DNA from: Diplocarpon mali
Lineage: Eukaryota; Ascomycota; Leotiomycetes; Helotiales; Drepanopezizaceae
DNA length: 64,000 bases
Direction: 5' to 3'
Assembly: GCA_024741835.1 (NCBI GenBank)
Contig: JAENRP010000071.1
Coordinates: forward strand, 70,504-134,503
The notes below the pieces were generated by a model that worked only from the letters and a program-made list of their open reading frames with translations, was not told the DNA's origin and searched no databases. How positions within the stretch are numbered: position 1 is the stretch's first letter; every line of letters begins with the position of its first letter. The position numbers were made by a program, and so were the translations under genes. Below, one piece after another: positions 1 through 11,724 of this stretch.

Positions 1-256
1 GGGGAGAAAGCTACTGGATCGGCATTGAAAGGATGCGTACACGTAGAGGATGCGTATACGTAGACGTCTCTCTCTCTTTTTTTTTTTCCCCCCAAGTCGA
101 GAGACAGGAGAAGGAGAAGAAGGCAACTGGATCTGCATTGGACTTGTATTGGCAGTGTATACACAGGCCGGTATATGTATATGCCGTAGTACCTGCGGGC
201 TCCACGACCACCCATCCGTCTCTTACCCTTCTCCCCGGCGACGACTCCCACGCACG

Positions 257-1357
257 ATGCGTCTCCCCGTCTTGCTCCCGGCTCTGCTCACCCTGCTGTC
301 GTCGGCGGCGGCTCGGCCTCCCAGCGAGGAGTCGACGGCAGCGGCCCCTCTCTACCCGCTCTCCCCCCGCTCTCCCGGCCCGTCCGGGCCCGATGCCGAT
401 GCCGATGCCGATGCCGATGCCGATGCCGATGCCGATGCCGATGCCGATGCCGATGCCGATGCCGAGTCCCCGGGGCGGCTGCGCGCGCGACAGCCGGGGA
501 GCGAGCTGGCGAATCTCGAGATGCCTCAACAGTTCAAGTCCGCCACCAGCCTGTTGGCGCGGCTCAACACCGACGGGCCGCAGAGGTGGCTCAGACGCCT
601 GACCGAGTTCCCCAACCGCGACCACCGCTCGAAGCATGGCATTCTGGCCGGGAAATGGCTCCAGGACAAGCTCGAGGTGATTGCGTCGGCCAACCCGGCC
701 ATCAAGGTCACCGCCGTCGACCACACGCCGGTATCGAATCAGCAGTCCATCATCGTCACCATCCCCGGGCACCTCTCCGGCCCGACGGTGATTGTGGCCA
801 CGCACTACGACGCGACCTCGGGTCGCCAGGAGGGCTCGGCTGAAGGCGCCGACATCAGCGGCTCCGCCGTCGTGACGCACATGGAGGTCTTGCGCGTGCT
901 GGCCGAGCACAAGTTCAAGACGCAGAACACCATCGAGTTCCACTTCTACGCCGGCCGGCGCGCCAAGCATTTCGGCGAGCGCGCCATCATGAACCGCTAT
1001 TCCAAGGAGAAGAGGCAAATCGTCGCCGTTCTCGACCAGACGCGGGCCGGGAACCACATCGTCAGCCGCAGCATCTACACGTGCCTCGAGCACAGCGACC
1101 CGGGCCTCGTGACCTTCGCGGACCGGGTCACCAAATACTACGTCGGCTTCAAGCCCGAGCGGGTCCAACACTGCGCCGGCAACCACCACATCGCGTGGTA
1201 CCATGGGTTCCCGACGCTCCACATCACCGGTCGCCGCGAAGATCCGGAAGATAGTGATACTCACGAAGACCTGTATCAGTACATCAACTGGTTTTCCATC
1301 CTGCGCCATTCCATCTTGACCCTGGCCTTCGTCGTGGAAGCGGGCAACGGCTACTGA
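257..1357 (+). CDS. Secreted M28-family aminopeptidase homologue, probably inactive
   Basis: Single exon, 366 residues. The start at 257 gives a clean signal peptide (MRLPVLLPALLTLLSSAAA), so the longer upstream frame is not used. An acidic (Asp-Ala)12 linker follows, then an M28 (leucine aminopeptidase type) domain from about residue 90 to the end. Known M28 enzymes are co-catalytic zinc exopeptidases. Here the His-x-Asp block (ATHYDA), the GAD block, the Leu-Asp block (VLDQT) and a late THED histidine can be lined up. The usual Glu-Glu pair (catalytic base and zinc ligand) is replaced by Arg234-Arg235 in YAGRRAKHFG, and the SDHAS motif reads GNHHIA. I infer a secreted pseudoenzyme or a changed chemistry. 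The GC content is clearly higher than in the genes after it. The 5' leader has a CT-then-C homopolymer run near 66-94. Confidence 0.8.
   Translation: MRLPVLLPALLTLLSSAAARPPSEESTAAAPLYPLSPRSPGPSGPDADADADADADADADADADADADAESPGRLRARQPGSELANLEMPQQFKSATSLLARLNTDGPQRWLRRLTEFPNRDHRSKHGILAGKWLQDKLEVIASANPAIKVTAVDHTPVSNQQSIIVTIPGHLSGPTVIVATHYDATSGRQEGSAEGADISGSAVVTHMEVLRVLAEHKFKTQNTIEFHFYAGRRAKHFGERAIMNRYSKEKRQIVAVLDQTRAGNHIVSRSIYTCLEHSDPGLVTFADRVTKYYVGFKPERVQHCAGNHHIAWYHGFPTLHITGRREDPEDSDTHEDLYQYINWFSILRHSILTLAFVVEAGNGY
392..463 (+). repeat. (GATGCC)12 in-frame hexanucleotide microsatellite
   Basis: Twelve perfect copies of GATGCC lie inside the M28 homologue and encode an alternating Asp-Ala tract just after the signal peptide. 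The repeat is in frame, so length changes would lengthen or shorten the linker without frameshift. Confidence 0.95.
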
Positions 1358-1401
1358 GCGGCGGGAGGTGCAGGGTGGCCGCGTCCGAGGTGGGACCCGG
1401 T

Positions 1402-1478
1402 CCCGAGAGAGAGGAGGGAAGCCGAGGTCTCGGGTGAGAGCTACCCGAAAGAGAGGAGGGAAGCCGAGATCTCGGGTG
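1402..1478. repeat. Two 35-bp direct repeats
   Basis: Near-identical 35-bp units at 1402-1436 and 1444-1478 (period 42) share GAGAGGAGGGAAGCCGAG and CTCGGGTG. They sit directly downstream of the M28 homologue and may form part of its 3' region. Confidence 0.8.
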
Positions 1479-1589
1479 GTGGGCGCCGGTCGGTCGAGGA
1501 CGACCGCATGCAATCCCGTGCCCCTTGACGACCACGGAGAAAACCGCCCGGATAACGAGCTGAATGGCCAGCTATAGCACTACGGGAAT

Positions 1590-1815
1590 CACTACTGGAA
1601 ACACCTTTTATAAAGAGAGCTGTTGTAATAAGCACCAGAATTTCCATCCATAGAACCACCTGCTGTAGAGAACTTCCGTGGTAACTACCTAGATTACCAT
1701 CTGTAGAATTCCCTTTTAGAAAGAGAACTCCTATACGAAATGCCTGAGTTGCCATCCATAGGGCTACCTTCCACAGAGAGAACCACCGTGATAACTACCG
1801 AAATTGTCATTGAGA
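1590..1815. repeat. Degenerate ~54-bp minisatellite
   Basis: Units anchored by CCATCCATAG, CCATCTGTAG and CCATCCATAG start at 1644, 1697 and 1752. Each is followed by a similar TAGAGAAC/GAGAGAAC and a GTAACTACC/GATAACTACC segment. A weaker copy seems to precede them. It fills the space between the M28 homologue and VPS34, which converge. A C homopolymer follows near 1866-1878. Confidence 0.55.
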
Positions 1816-1878
1816 TGCTGCGGCCAGACGAGCCGCGCCTATCAACGCCTCGTCCCCCTCTCCGGCCCCCCCCCCCCC

Positions 1879-4820
1879 TCACGCCCTAAAATGCTGCACA
1901 AACCCGTGCAGGCGATCAATCACCACCGGGAAGATCGCATTCGAGCTGTCCTCGATCAGCGTGTCAAAGTGCCGGATGGCCTCTTCCTCGCTGTACTCCA
2001 GGTGGAAGCGCTCCTTGACCTTCAGGACCACCTTGTCCGGCTCCATCTTGATATCGGGGATGTTCGCGTCGACCATCAGCGAGAACAGGTTCAGGATCAG
2101 GTTGGAAGACTTGCGGAGCGTCGTGTAGGCCGTGAAGCAGTATTGCTTGAACTGCCGGTACGGTTCCGACGCAGAGCCACCCATGCCGTCGACCATCTCC
2201 TGGCAGAGTTTCATGGCGGGCGCAAAGGGTTTGGGGTCGCGGCCGAGGATGAAGCCAAAGTCCGCGTGGAAGAAGTGGCCGTCGGGGGCCAGGAGCAGGT
2301 TGTCGAGATGGCGGTCGCCCACGCCGAGGAGGTAGGTGATGACGCAGTACCCGGCACAGGACTTGATAAAGATGTCAAGGGCTTCTTTCCGGACGCCTAG
2401 GGGTGCTTGGTCGTCCGGGTTGTTGGATTTGAGGTACGCGAGCACCGTGTTTCCCTTGTACTTGTTGACGATGCTCTGCAAGCTCATCGAGGGCACGAAT
2501 TGAGCCGCACCAGCCGTGGCGCCAGTGGCAAGGATTTTGTAGGGTGACAGTTTTAGATCCAGGTTTTCCTTCTGTAGCAGCTGGTCCATGAGCGTGATGA
2601 TCTGGATGACTAGCTGATCCTGTCGGAGGTCATCTCCTGTCTTGAAGATTATTTGATACTTCTGCTTCGACGACGTCTTGAACGTCACCATGACAGGGAA
2701 GAGCGATGATTTGAATACCAAGGTGTTGGCAGGATCAACTCCGATTATTAAGATCGAGGGGTCGAGGGGCAGTGGTAACGGCGGCTCGATCGTAATCATC
2801 TCGTTCTTCGGGTCCGCGAGAAATGTCTTCACCCGCTCTGTCTTCTTGGGTATCGCTTCTCGCGACACCTTGATGTCCATGGAGATTTTAGACAGGACCG
2901 CAATCAGCTCGGCTTGTCTTAACAACGTGTTGCGGATCTCTTTACCCTCTGGAAGCTTCACAAGTTCCAACATGAAATCATATTCGACCTTCGCGAAGAG
3001 CTTCCGGTGGGATGCGGCTTGGTCTTCGCTCTTGTCGTCACATTCTACCATTAAATACCAGTGAAAATAGTTTCCAAGTAGAAAGTTTTTGGTAGCACGA
3101 GAAATGAGGAAATGAGCAAGGGACGAGTTTGATGCTACATCGTTGCTGGAATCGGGCGAAATCTGTTCAAACTTAAGAGCCTGTACCAGCTGGAGAAGAT
3201 AAAGTAAGAGCTCATCGTCGTCTGCTTTTCGCAAGCGATCTACAGCATATGCTCTTACCGCAGGATCGTCAAATGTGGGGCCAAGTAATTCCAGTGCATC
3301 GTCAACATCAACTTCGGTCCATTTTGCTAAAATCTGAACAGCTTGCCGTGATTCGCTCTGATCGTGCCAATTCACAGACTTGACGAATTTGGTCAAAGCT
3401 CTCTTGTCTCGGGTCAGATGATGTCGGAATTTCCATACAAGATCTTTCTCTTCAGGGGAGAGTTGGTGGGTAGGCGAATAAGCCATGATGCCGTTGAGCT
3501 CATCCCTGACCTTGGCATTCGGCTTTAGGTCCCTGTCCAAAACACCAGTCCGATGACTTCTCACGAGTCGTCGGTGTTTGCTTTCCGCAGGATTGTCTCT
3601 GGCCCCGACCTCAGGGTCATAAACCCGCACAAGACGACCTCCGAATCCATGATCATCATTCTCCCCAAGACCATTGATTCCGGGACCATATTGAACCTCT
3701 GGCGGCGGTTTGAGGATGATATTGGATTGGGAGGAAGATAAATGTTGTAATGATGATATTGGAGGCGGTGGATATTCATGATCAGCAAACACAATCGGAA
3801 AGTCGAATCGGGGTAGCTCAACGTATAGAGTGAAGCGTTCATCCTCAATCGAGTCTAGGTCCGGATCATGTTTATCGTCATTTTCTGGCTTCTCTCCTGT
3901 GCCATCTATTGTCATGACAGTATTCCGCTCTCGGGACCGCCTTCTTTGAGTGGCTTTCAGGGATGCAGCTGATGCCTGCAAGCCTTTCTTCTCTACCCCT
4001 CGGAACACCAGCTGGTCGAGCCAATCGACTCGAGGAATTTCTCCCATTTCATGCTTCTTGAACAGTTTTTCTAGCCGGTCCAGCTCTTCACTCTCTTTAT
4101 CCACCGTGTCCATGTTTTCCTTTCCCATGAAACCATCTCGGCGACTTTTCGGCAGGTTCGCGGGAGTCGAAGTCAAATCCAGGCCATCTGCAGCTTTGCG
4201 GCGATGCAGGAAGCATTTCTGTCGTCCCTTTTGGAGTTGATTCTCCTTGTCAAACAGGCGAAGTGTAGTCCCGCCAAAAGGTATGGCGTGTCCATGCACA
4301 CCCTTTCCTCCTGCAGGTGATAGGTCCCATATCGTTATAGCTAACTGTGAGCTTAATGGTAAAGACGAATAGTTGATGGGAAGTGTAAGCCATTCGCTCC
4401 ACCTTCGTAAATTTCAGTGTTGGCCTTTATATGATGATAGTACCGCCAGGTCTTATGCGACATACCTCCTCTCGTTCCGGAAGGGTTTGTAGGCGGTCTG
4501 AACGGGGACAGTCAGGGGCTTTGAATCTGCCCAGAGCTGCACAGTGACATAGAGGTCAGAGTGAGGGCTGTCAAATGTAAGCTAGGACTGATATATAGGT
4601 TGGAAGATCGTCTTTACGACTCACTTCAAGTTCGAGCCAATATGTCTTAAGTCCGGCCGCTTGATCAGGGTAGAGAAAGGTATGGGGTTCTGTTCTCCCT
4701 CTAGGCTGACACTGACGGATTTTAGCGCTGCACATCCTGAACATGCTCGTGGTGAGCCTACATTCTGATATTGACGGGAATCTCAAGTGCTTCGGAGCTG
4801 GCAAAAGAAAAGGGCTCCAT
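1879..4820 (-). CDS. VPS34: Phosphatidylinositol 3-kinase Vps34
   Basis: Class III PI 3-kinase that makes PI3P on endosomes and autophagosome precursors, together with Vps15 and Vps30/Atg6. My model is complement(join(1879..4402, 4466..4567, 4625..4711, 4762..4820)), 923 residues, which fits the fungal family. The start MEPFSFASS at 4820 leads into a C2 domain (IVSLEG, SDLYVTVQLWADSKPLTVP, then YKPF). The PI3K helical domain is central. The C-terminal kinase carries LVFKSSLFP, KTGDDLRQDQ, GDRHLDN (near residue 777) and DFGFILG. The C-terminus (VIDRLHGFVQHF) is the typical membrane-binding helix. Introns are 50, 57 and 63 bases with GT-AG ends, and all phases agree. The first intron acceptor was chosen because it alone restores NIRIVSLEG. 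Confidence 0.95.
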
Positions 4821-5245
4821 GGCCCTTTTCCCTCGTCTCTGTCTCCGTGAAAGGTGGAAGTGGGATTACGGGGGAGATAATGGAAGGTTTGCACCATGAT
4901 CAGCATGCGGCACCTGCAAGTGCTTATCCCAGCCTAGACCAGGATCCTACCTCAATGCCTGTCGCGAGCCAAACAATTTGCACAACGCGGATTCTACTTC
5001 ACTCTCAGAATGCCGCATCATAGCCGCAATAACTCCTCGCAGAAGCACAGATCCACATATTAGTCGCCCAGTCTTTTCACCCTCGTTGCGTTCGGCGCGC
5101 GCGACTTCCATCGCTCCCGAGACGCATCCGAGCGGCGTACCTGGGCGAATTTTGATAAATCTTCATCCAAGTTTCCACACGTCTAGCAATTCTCGACCGC
5201 GTCGATATATTTCGATTTTCTCACTTCCCTTCGCTTCGAGCAAAG

Positions 5246-6836
5246 ATGGCGTCCGCTGCGACAAAGAGTTCAGAATCGCCGGCGCCTTCCCACGATGATC
5301 TGTACGAATCACCACTACCTACGAGGCGCTTTAGGGCAAGTAATCATGGAATCGGATCACCTTCTCCCACGACGTCCATGTCGTCGGATAAAGAGAACCG
5401 CACTCGATCAGCGGTTGACAAAGGGAAAGGACGCGCGCCGATGGGTGTTGGGCCTCAATCAAGAGCTGCCTCTCCCAGCAATCGTAACAAGAGAAAGCGA
5501 GGCTCAGAACACGAATCTACGTCGAATCGAAGAAACAGCAGAAGACGGACAGCAGAATTGGAGAACGCAGGCTCGAGCAGGAGAAGTGTCGATGATGTCG
5601 GAGAAGAGGAGGATGAGGAGGAGGAGGAAGATGAAGAGGAGGAGGTGATCGAGGCAACGATTAATCGCAGAAGGCAGAATGTAGAAACAGAGAATTACGC
5701 GCCCGAAGATTCCTTCAAGTACGACCCTGATCAACCTATCAATGTACGACGAAGAATCCGTCAAGGTCTACGAGAGTTGGACAGAACCCTTCACAATAAC
5801 CGCGCCGAATACCTCCTCCCGAACTCGACCGGACTTCGAGACACCCTGATTGCTGCAAACACCCTGTCCAAAAAGGTCAAGCAGACTTCTGATGCCACGA
5901 TCGACGCCAAACTCTTAGCAACTGCCGCAGATTACTCTTACAGAAAGACTATTGCATTGATCTCAGGAGATAATTCGCAGGGGATCGATATTGATGAGTT
6001 TCTTATCAAGGTCAAGCAGTACATGAGACGAGGAGACGATGCCGAGGCAGCACCTAGTAGTACGCAGAAAGCCAGAAGGGACGAGGGAGAAGATGACGGA
6101 GAAGCGCTAAATTGGGCTTACCTGGGACGAAATGCTTGTATCATGCACAGTTCTCGACCCTCTGTGCCTGGTTTCTTACTTGGTCCGCTGTCAGTAGAAA
6201 AGCGTACCAAGCGAAACGTCGCACGAAAGGCCACTCTCAAACACACCCAAATCCAAGCGACCCGTCCGGAAGTCCTGCAAGCTGGCGATGTCAAGAAAGA
6301 CAAGAACAATAACTTGAGCGACTTGTGTAAGTCAATAAGAGAGGAGCTGACTGAGCGGTGCGCGAAGAATCAGGGTGTTGTGGATTCACTCGGCAACGAT
6401 TCCATGCCCGAAGCAGAAGTACAGCAGCTTATGGATCGTTTCGACATGGCTGAAGATGGGGGATTGGCTTACTTCAAATTCGTCATCAATCCTTGGTCCT
6501 TCGGCCAAACAGTAGAGAATATATTCTACGTTAGCTTCCTGATCAGAGATGGAGCAGCTGGGATTTCAACAGACGACAGAGGTCTGCCTTATCTTAGTAA
6601 GCTTTGGTTCCTACTCTTGGTGAGGTCTAAATTTTGACGGCGACGAAGATATCTGCAGTGATGAAGAACGCGAAACTGCCCTGAACGGAGACCAACCTAA
6701 ACATCAAGCTGTTATCGCCATTGACATGAACACGTGGGAAAACCTGATTGAGGCCTTTGATATCACGGAACCTATGATCCGCCACAGAGAAGAAGAAGAG
6801 TACGGCAATGTGGGCGCCAAGGGCTGGTACGCCTAG
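5246..6836 (+). CDS. NSE4: Nse4, kleisin subunit of the SMC5-SMC6 complex
   Basis: Nse4 bridges the Smc5 and Smc6 heads in the nuclear DNA repair complex. Model join(5246..6596, 6649..6836), 512 residues. The N-terminus is basic and Ser-rich, followed by a run of Glu/Asp at about residues 120-132. The conserved kleisin N-part starts at YDPDQPINVRRRIRQGLREL (near 153), then LNWAYLGRNA. The Nse4 C-terminal winged-helix part is seen in FKFVINPWSFGQTVENIFYV and, across the 52-base intron, in HQAVIAIDMNTWENLIEAFD. Without the intron the protein would lose this last part. The 3' splice site (CGAAG, 6648) was chosen by frame. The start at 5246 is the first ATG of the frame. Confidence 0.9.
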
Positions 6837-7735
6837 CCTGAGGATTCACTTCTTTTAAACCTAATTCTTCATTTGCATTTATTTTACACTTTGGCGTTTC
6901 GGACATCAGCAGTGGGTAGAGTTATGGGGTAATTCTTTTTCGGTCTGTCTCGGAGGATAGGTAGGGTGGTATCTGGCATTGAGGCAGGGAATATGTGCTA
7001 CGTGGGATGGCTATCTGGGTTGGGCCACAGGTTCGGCTTGGGACTTGGCGTTTAACGGTGATAAGTGAGAAGCATGAAGAGGCATTTCGACACGATTGCT
7101 ACTCATAGTGATCAGAGCTCGAGGGTGTATACAGTTCACGTTGTCCTGATCATAGTGAGAGAAGGACTGGGGCAGGAGATGGCTGAAGGTGATCAAGGAC
7201 GCGTAGATGCAGGTTGAAGCGGAGAGCCTACAATAAGCAGGAAAACTGTCCATATTGATGAGACCCGAAACAAAACTAGAACCAAAATCCGGAACTCCCT
7301 GAGTCTCTTCGTCTAAATCGACTCGGGTTCGCCACTGGGTCGATCTCATCCTCCAGTCCCAGACTCATAATGCGCGAAACTCAATCCAGTGCTGAAGTAC
7401 TTTTCACGAACAGAATGACTGTTTGTACTTATAGACATCCAATCATTCGCCGGAGATGAGGCCTCAAACTATCAGGTTGGCCAGGAACGTTCGCAGCAAT
7501 CGCTCATTAGAATGGAAATGGGGTTGAAGAGAACATTTTAGTCTGGGAATGTAGTGAAGGTCGGAAGAATCCGCCGATAGTTCCGATCGAGACTAGCTCA
7601 ACTGGGAGTCTCAACATTTATTTCTCTACAGTACCTGGGGGGAGGCTTGGGGACTATTGAACATACCAAACGTCACCTCCTCCAATATCAACCACCATCC
7701 CTCAATTCTTCTCCTCGCTGCGGCTTCAGATCAAG
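6837..7735. other. Intergenic, NSE4 3' end and PDB1 promoter
   Basis: No recognised gene. One 112-codon open frame on the minus strand (7011-7349) has no family resemblance that I can see, and I do not call it. The region must hold the NSE4 terminator and the PDB1 promoter. Confidence 0.5.
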
Positions 7736-8934
7736 ATGTCTCGACTCTTACGCCCAGCATCGCGACTTTTCTCATCTTCGTCGGTCGCGAGACCAGTAAA
7801 CGTCCGAAATGCCTTCCAGTCCTTTCCCCGGCTGCCAGCGATTGTGCAAAGCAGAGGATACGCAAAAGAAAGTGGTATGAAGGAGATGACAGTCCGAGAT
7901 GCCTTAAATGAGGCTTTGGCAGAGGAATTGGAGATAAACCCCAAGGTCTTCATCATCGGCGAGGAGGTTGCTCAGTACAACGGCGCATATAAAGTCACCA
8001 AGGGCTTACTGGACCGATTCGGAGAGAAGAGAGTTATCGATAGTCCAATCACAGAATCCGGATTCGCTGGTCTGGGAATTGGAGCTGCGTTGGCTGGTTT
8101 ACATCCCGTGGTGAGCATTTCCCGTTTCGACGAGCTTCAAGGCGAACATCTTCTAAAGATTGGGTACCCCATCAGGTCGAATTTATGACTTTTAACTTCG
8201 CCATGCAAGCCATTGATCAGATAGTCAACTCGGCTGCGAAAACCCATTACATGTCTGGTGGCATCCAGCCCTGCAACATCACCTTCCGCGGTCCCAACGG
8301 CTTTGCGTCTGGCGTCGCAGCACAACATTCGCAAGATTACTCGGCCTGGTACGGAAGCATACCCGGCCTCAAGGTCGTTTCTCCCTGGAGTGCAGAAGAT
8401 GCAAAGGGATTGATGAAAGCTGCTATCCGCGACCCCAACCCTGTCTGCGTGCTGGAGAATGAGCTGCTATACGGACAGAGCTTCCCTGTGAGTGAAGCCG
8501 TACAGAAAGACGACTTCGTGATCCCCTTCGGCAAGGCCAAGATCGAGCGCGCCGGCAAGGACCTCACAATCGTTTCCCTGTCCCGCTGCGTAGGCCAGTC
8601 CCTCGTCGCTGCTGAGAACATCAAGAAGAAGTACGGCGTCGAGGTCGAGGTCATCAACCTGCGCTCCATCAAGCCTCTGGATGTCGAGGCGATCGTCAGA
8701 TCCGTCAAGAAGACTCATCGCCTCCTCGTCGTGGAGTCCGGCTTCCCCGCCTTCGGTGTCGGCTCTGAGATCCTTGCCCTGACCATGGAGTACGCTTTCG
8801 ACTACCTAGATGCCCCCGCTCAACGTATCACTGGTGCCGATGTCCCCACACCGTACGCGCAGAAGCTTGAGGACATGTCATTCCCCAACGAGCCGCTGAT
8901 TGAGAACTATATCGCGAAGATGCTGCGGTTGTAG
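7736..8934 (+). CDS. PDB1: Pyruvate dehydrogenase E1 component, beta subunit, mitochondrial
   Basis: Thiamine-diphosphate-dependent decarboxylation of pyruvate in the mitochondrial PDH complex, as an alpha2-beta2 E1. Model join(7736..8110, 8176..8934), 377 residues, the usual length. Residues 1 to about 40 are rich in Ser, Arg and hydrophobic residues ([16 protein letters not shown]) and look like a matrix presequence. The mature part starts around [16 protein letters not shown] and keeps [50 protein letters not shown] and the transketolase C-terminal block ([19 protein letters not shown]). The 65-base intron joins HPV to [22 protein letters not shown] branch-like site lies 22 bases before the acceptor. 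Confidence 0.95.
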
Positions 8935-10774
8935 ATGTGGGAGGGGACAGGTACATGGACTGGTAGGTGAGGATTCAGAATGAAGTGTATTTTTAAGGCG
9001 GCGCCAATGTTCCATAGTCGAAGGATACCTATTCACATTTGCGCTGCATCTGTGCGTTGCTCACGCTGGAAACTAAACTTGGTCAATCTCTTGGTGCTGT
9101 GGACTCAGCCCGGTAATGAGTCTACACACTACCATGTTACTTCTGCTCAACTCAGCGTATTGACGATTCCTTTGCGTGCTGGCTTGATTCTCCGCAGGAG
9201 ATCAGATGTGTGTATAATATCTATTCTATCATCATGATAGGAAAATGCGATATGAGAGACTTCCAAGTTAGGCCTATGGGCCGTCTTGTCGTCCTGATCT
9301 CGTCTCTTGTTTTCTATGTCTCTCTACGTCCTGACTTCGGTGGAGAGGAAACGTGTCAGGTTAGATGTGCATTCACAATACGACGGCAGTTTTACTAAAC
9401 AGAGAGATAGTTGTCAATCTGATGGAGAAATTTCCATTTCCCTGAGCCTTATATGAACTTTCATGCCTTACCAAATTAAACCCAATACTGAACTTCCTAT
9501 GAGAAGTCTGAACAACATGCTAAATGGTTGTGTCGATTGATAGCCACCTTTGAAGCTAGGAAATATCAACCTCAATTATTGTTATATATTAACTTACGAA
9601 TTTTATAAAAATAAAATCATAGGCTTTTACTCTTGTTCTTGACTTCTAGTTACGTATAGTCAGGTAGCATTGACTGTATACTAACGCAAGGAGAGACAGC
9701 TTAGGATGGTGCTTGACCAGGAGAAAATCCGGAGAGCGTAAATTACACAGGGTCATGCAAGCCGAAACATCTGCACCTGTCTCGAAATCAATATTGGATA
9801 TGGTTTCAATTGTTTACAAAGCAGCTTTCAGCGTCGCTAGCTGGCCTCCCGCATTCACGCGCGTAGGAGGGCACGGTATCGTGTCCAAAGCTAACCTTGT
9901 ATTCTTCCTTTCCCTTTCTTATGGCCTACTACTCTCACTATTAAAGCGCAACTACCATGGAAGGGCAGGCTGCCTATCAATCCTTCTATCTGGTCAGGTT
10001 GGCTTTTGCCCGGTTTTCCTTGGTTAGTGTGGCGCAAGGGTGGACATGATGTCGGCGGATGAACGGCTATAAATCTATGGATATTCTAAATATGTGTGAT
10101 AAGGCATGAAAGAGTATCCGGCTCTGATACCGAAATGTTTGGGGTGATTTCACCAGCTCATTTCAAGTAGGTCTCTTTCCCCTTCGCTAAGTATTGTTGT
10201 TGCAAAACAGACAGTACCAAGGCTCACCAACACGAAAGCCATATGTTTATCTAGGTACGCATTCCTGGATCTCTGAACAATAGAAAGCAATAGGAGTTCT
10301 AACAGAGAACAGAGTCCTCTTTTGGGAAATCCACCTCTTCAACCTCTTTTTCCCACGGCCCCAAGGGGCTGCAAGCCTGGATTCGAAGCTGACTAACGGG
10401 GAAAAGAGATGGGATACTCCGGTGTGGCTGGATTCTTAGCTAGCGGAGTGAAGGTCAGTTTGACATGGCCAGAAAGGGCTTGGCCTCAAATACCTTGGGG
10501 GATGGATGAGCGGCTATCTTCCATGGGGTTGAACTTATTGTAGATAGATCTATGTTGGCTCTGAGCGATGAGATTTGGGTATTATAAGATGAAAAGCTTC
10601 AGCTAGCCATCCTAGATTTACAAGCTCGCAGTACAGTTTCCGTAACACGCCGAGAAATGACTCGCTCTTCAAAAATCCTGCACGCCTGTCTCCCCCTCCT
10701 TCGCGACCCCGTCGTCAACCCAACCCGGACTCTCTGCCTCAAACCACTCCTGCCCGAATATTAGCATAGATTAA
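8935..10774. other. Gene-free 1.8 kb stretch
   Basis: I see no convincing coding sequence on either strand. A short AT-rich patch lies at about 9575-9630. The rest is unremarkable and holds the 3' regions of PDB1 and of the CCDC97-type gene, which converge here. Confidence 0.5.
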
Positions 10775-11724
10775 CTACTCCACAGATTTCTCGAACACGG
10801 CTCCTGTTTCCCTTCCATGTGCGTTTGGCCAGTCCTCGGTCATCTCTGAAAAATAAACAAACGAGGAAACAAAGGAGAGAAATGTAGGACTAACCTCCTC
10901 CCTCTCCCTCCTCTCAACCTCATCCTCCTCGCTCGCATCCACCGGCCCATACTCAAAATCCTCATCTTCGCCCCTCAGAAACCGAAGCGTCATTCCAAAC
11001 ACCCACCTCCCCCAGCCCTCCTCCCTGGTCCGCGGCACCTCGTCTTCTTCTTCCGGCAGCACTTCCCCATCTCTACCTCGCTGGTACGACACGAACGGCA
11101 CCTGACCGAGCTCCGATGCTGGCTTGGGCCGGGCAGATTGAGATTGAGATTGAGATTTGGGCTGGGAAAGAGATGATAAAGAGGGCTGCAGCGCGCGGAT
11201 TTTGGCTTCTGTGCGGTACAGATCCGCTTCTAGAACGCCGGAGTAGCCTTTCGCCTTCCCGTCTGCTTCGCGCTCGGCTGCAGTTTGGAAGCGCCGGATG
11301 CAGCGGTCGTAGAGGAGCGGATCTACTTTTCGTCAGCATCTTTTTTCTAGTCTCTCTTTGCCGTGTTGTCTCTTGAACACATATGTGTGTGTATATATAT
11401 ATATATATATATTTATATATTTATACATATGTGTCCCTTACTGAGGGGTGGGATGAGGTACAGACCGGCTAGTTCCAGATCGGGGGATGCGAAATAGGAC
11501 GGGTGGCGGTCGAGGTAGAGTTTTCGCCGGTTCTTGACACGGAGTTTTTGGAGGCGCTCCGAGGATCGTGAGCGTGCTTCAGAGACTTCTATGAGAGGGG
11601 CTGGAGAGGACGGAAGAGGCATTTCAGTGGTTTGTCCTGGTAATTCCGAGTGTGGCATTTGTGGGGATGATGTGGAGGTTAGAGGCGTTGGCGGCATTAT
11701 TGGGGGCTTAGACTTTGGGGTCAT
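10775..11724 (-). CDS. CCDC97-like protein (DUF2052 family)
   Basis: Model complement(join(10775..10843, 10895..11322, 11466..11724)), 251 residues. The core block (RVKNRRKLYLDRHPSYF, DLELADPLLYDRCIRRFQT, then AEREADGKAKGYSGVLEADL) is typical of the CCDC97/DUF2052 family. Animal members of that family have been linked to the spliceosomal SF3b complex; any such role here is by analogy. The N-terminus is Pro/Ser-rich, and the C-terminus is acidic (DEDFEYGP, ASEEDEVERREREE). The first intron (143 bases) contains a TA-repeat microsatellite and has an unusual GTCTGT donor. The second (51 bases) ends CAGAG; it is a multiple of three and stop-free, so it could also be retained. Its start lies 275 bases from that of the divergent phosphatase gene. 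Confidence 0.75.
11391..11430. repeat. TA-dinucleotide microsatellite in an intron
   Basis: About ten TA units, then TTTATATATTTATA, inside intron 1 of the CCDC97-like gene. It accounts for the unusual length of that intron. Confidence 0.85.

Noticed and set aside
11..1513. 500-codon minus-strand open frame over the M28 homologue
   Set aside because: It is the antisense shadow of a GC-rich gene; the plus strand carries the conserved M28 protein and signal peptide.
7011..7349. 112-codon minus frame upstream of PDB1
   Set aside because: No family features, no signal peptide or domain; probably chance or leader sequence.
10844..10894. In-frame readthrough of the last CCDC97-like intron
   Set aside because: The stretch has a pyrimidine-rich end, a GT donor and AG acceptor and hydrophobic, unconserved translation, so splicing is preferred, though retention is possible.
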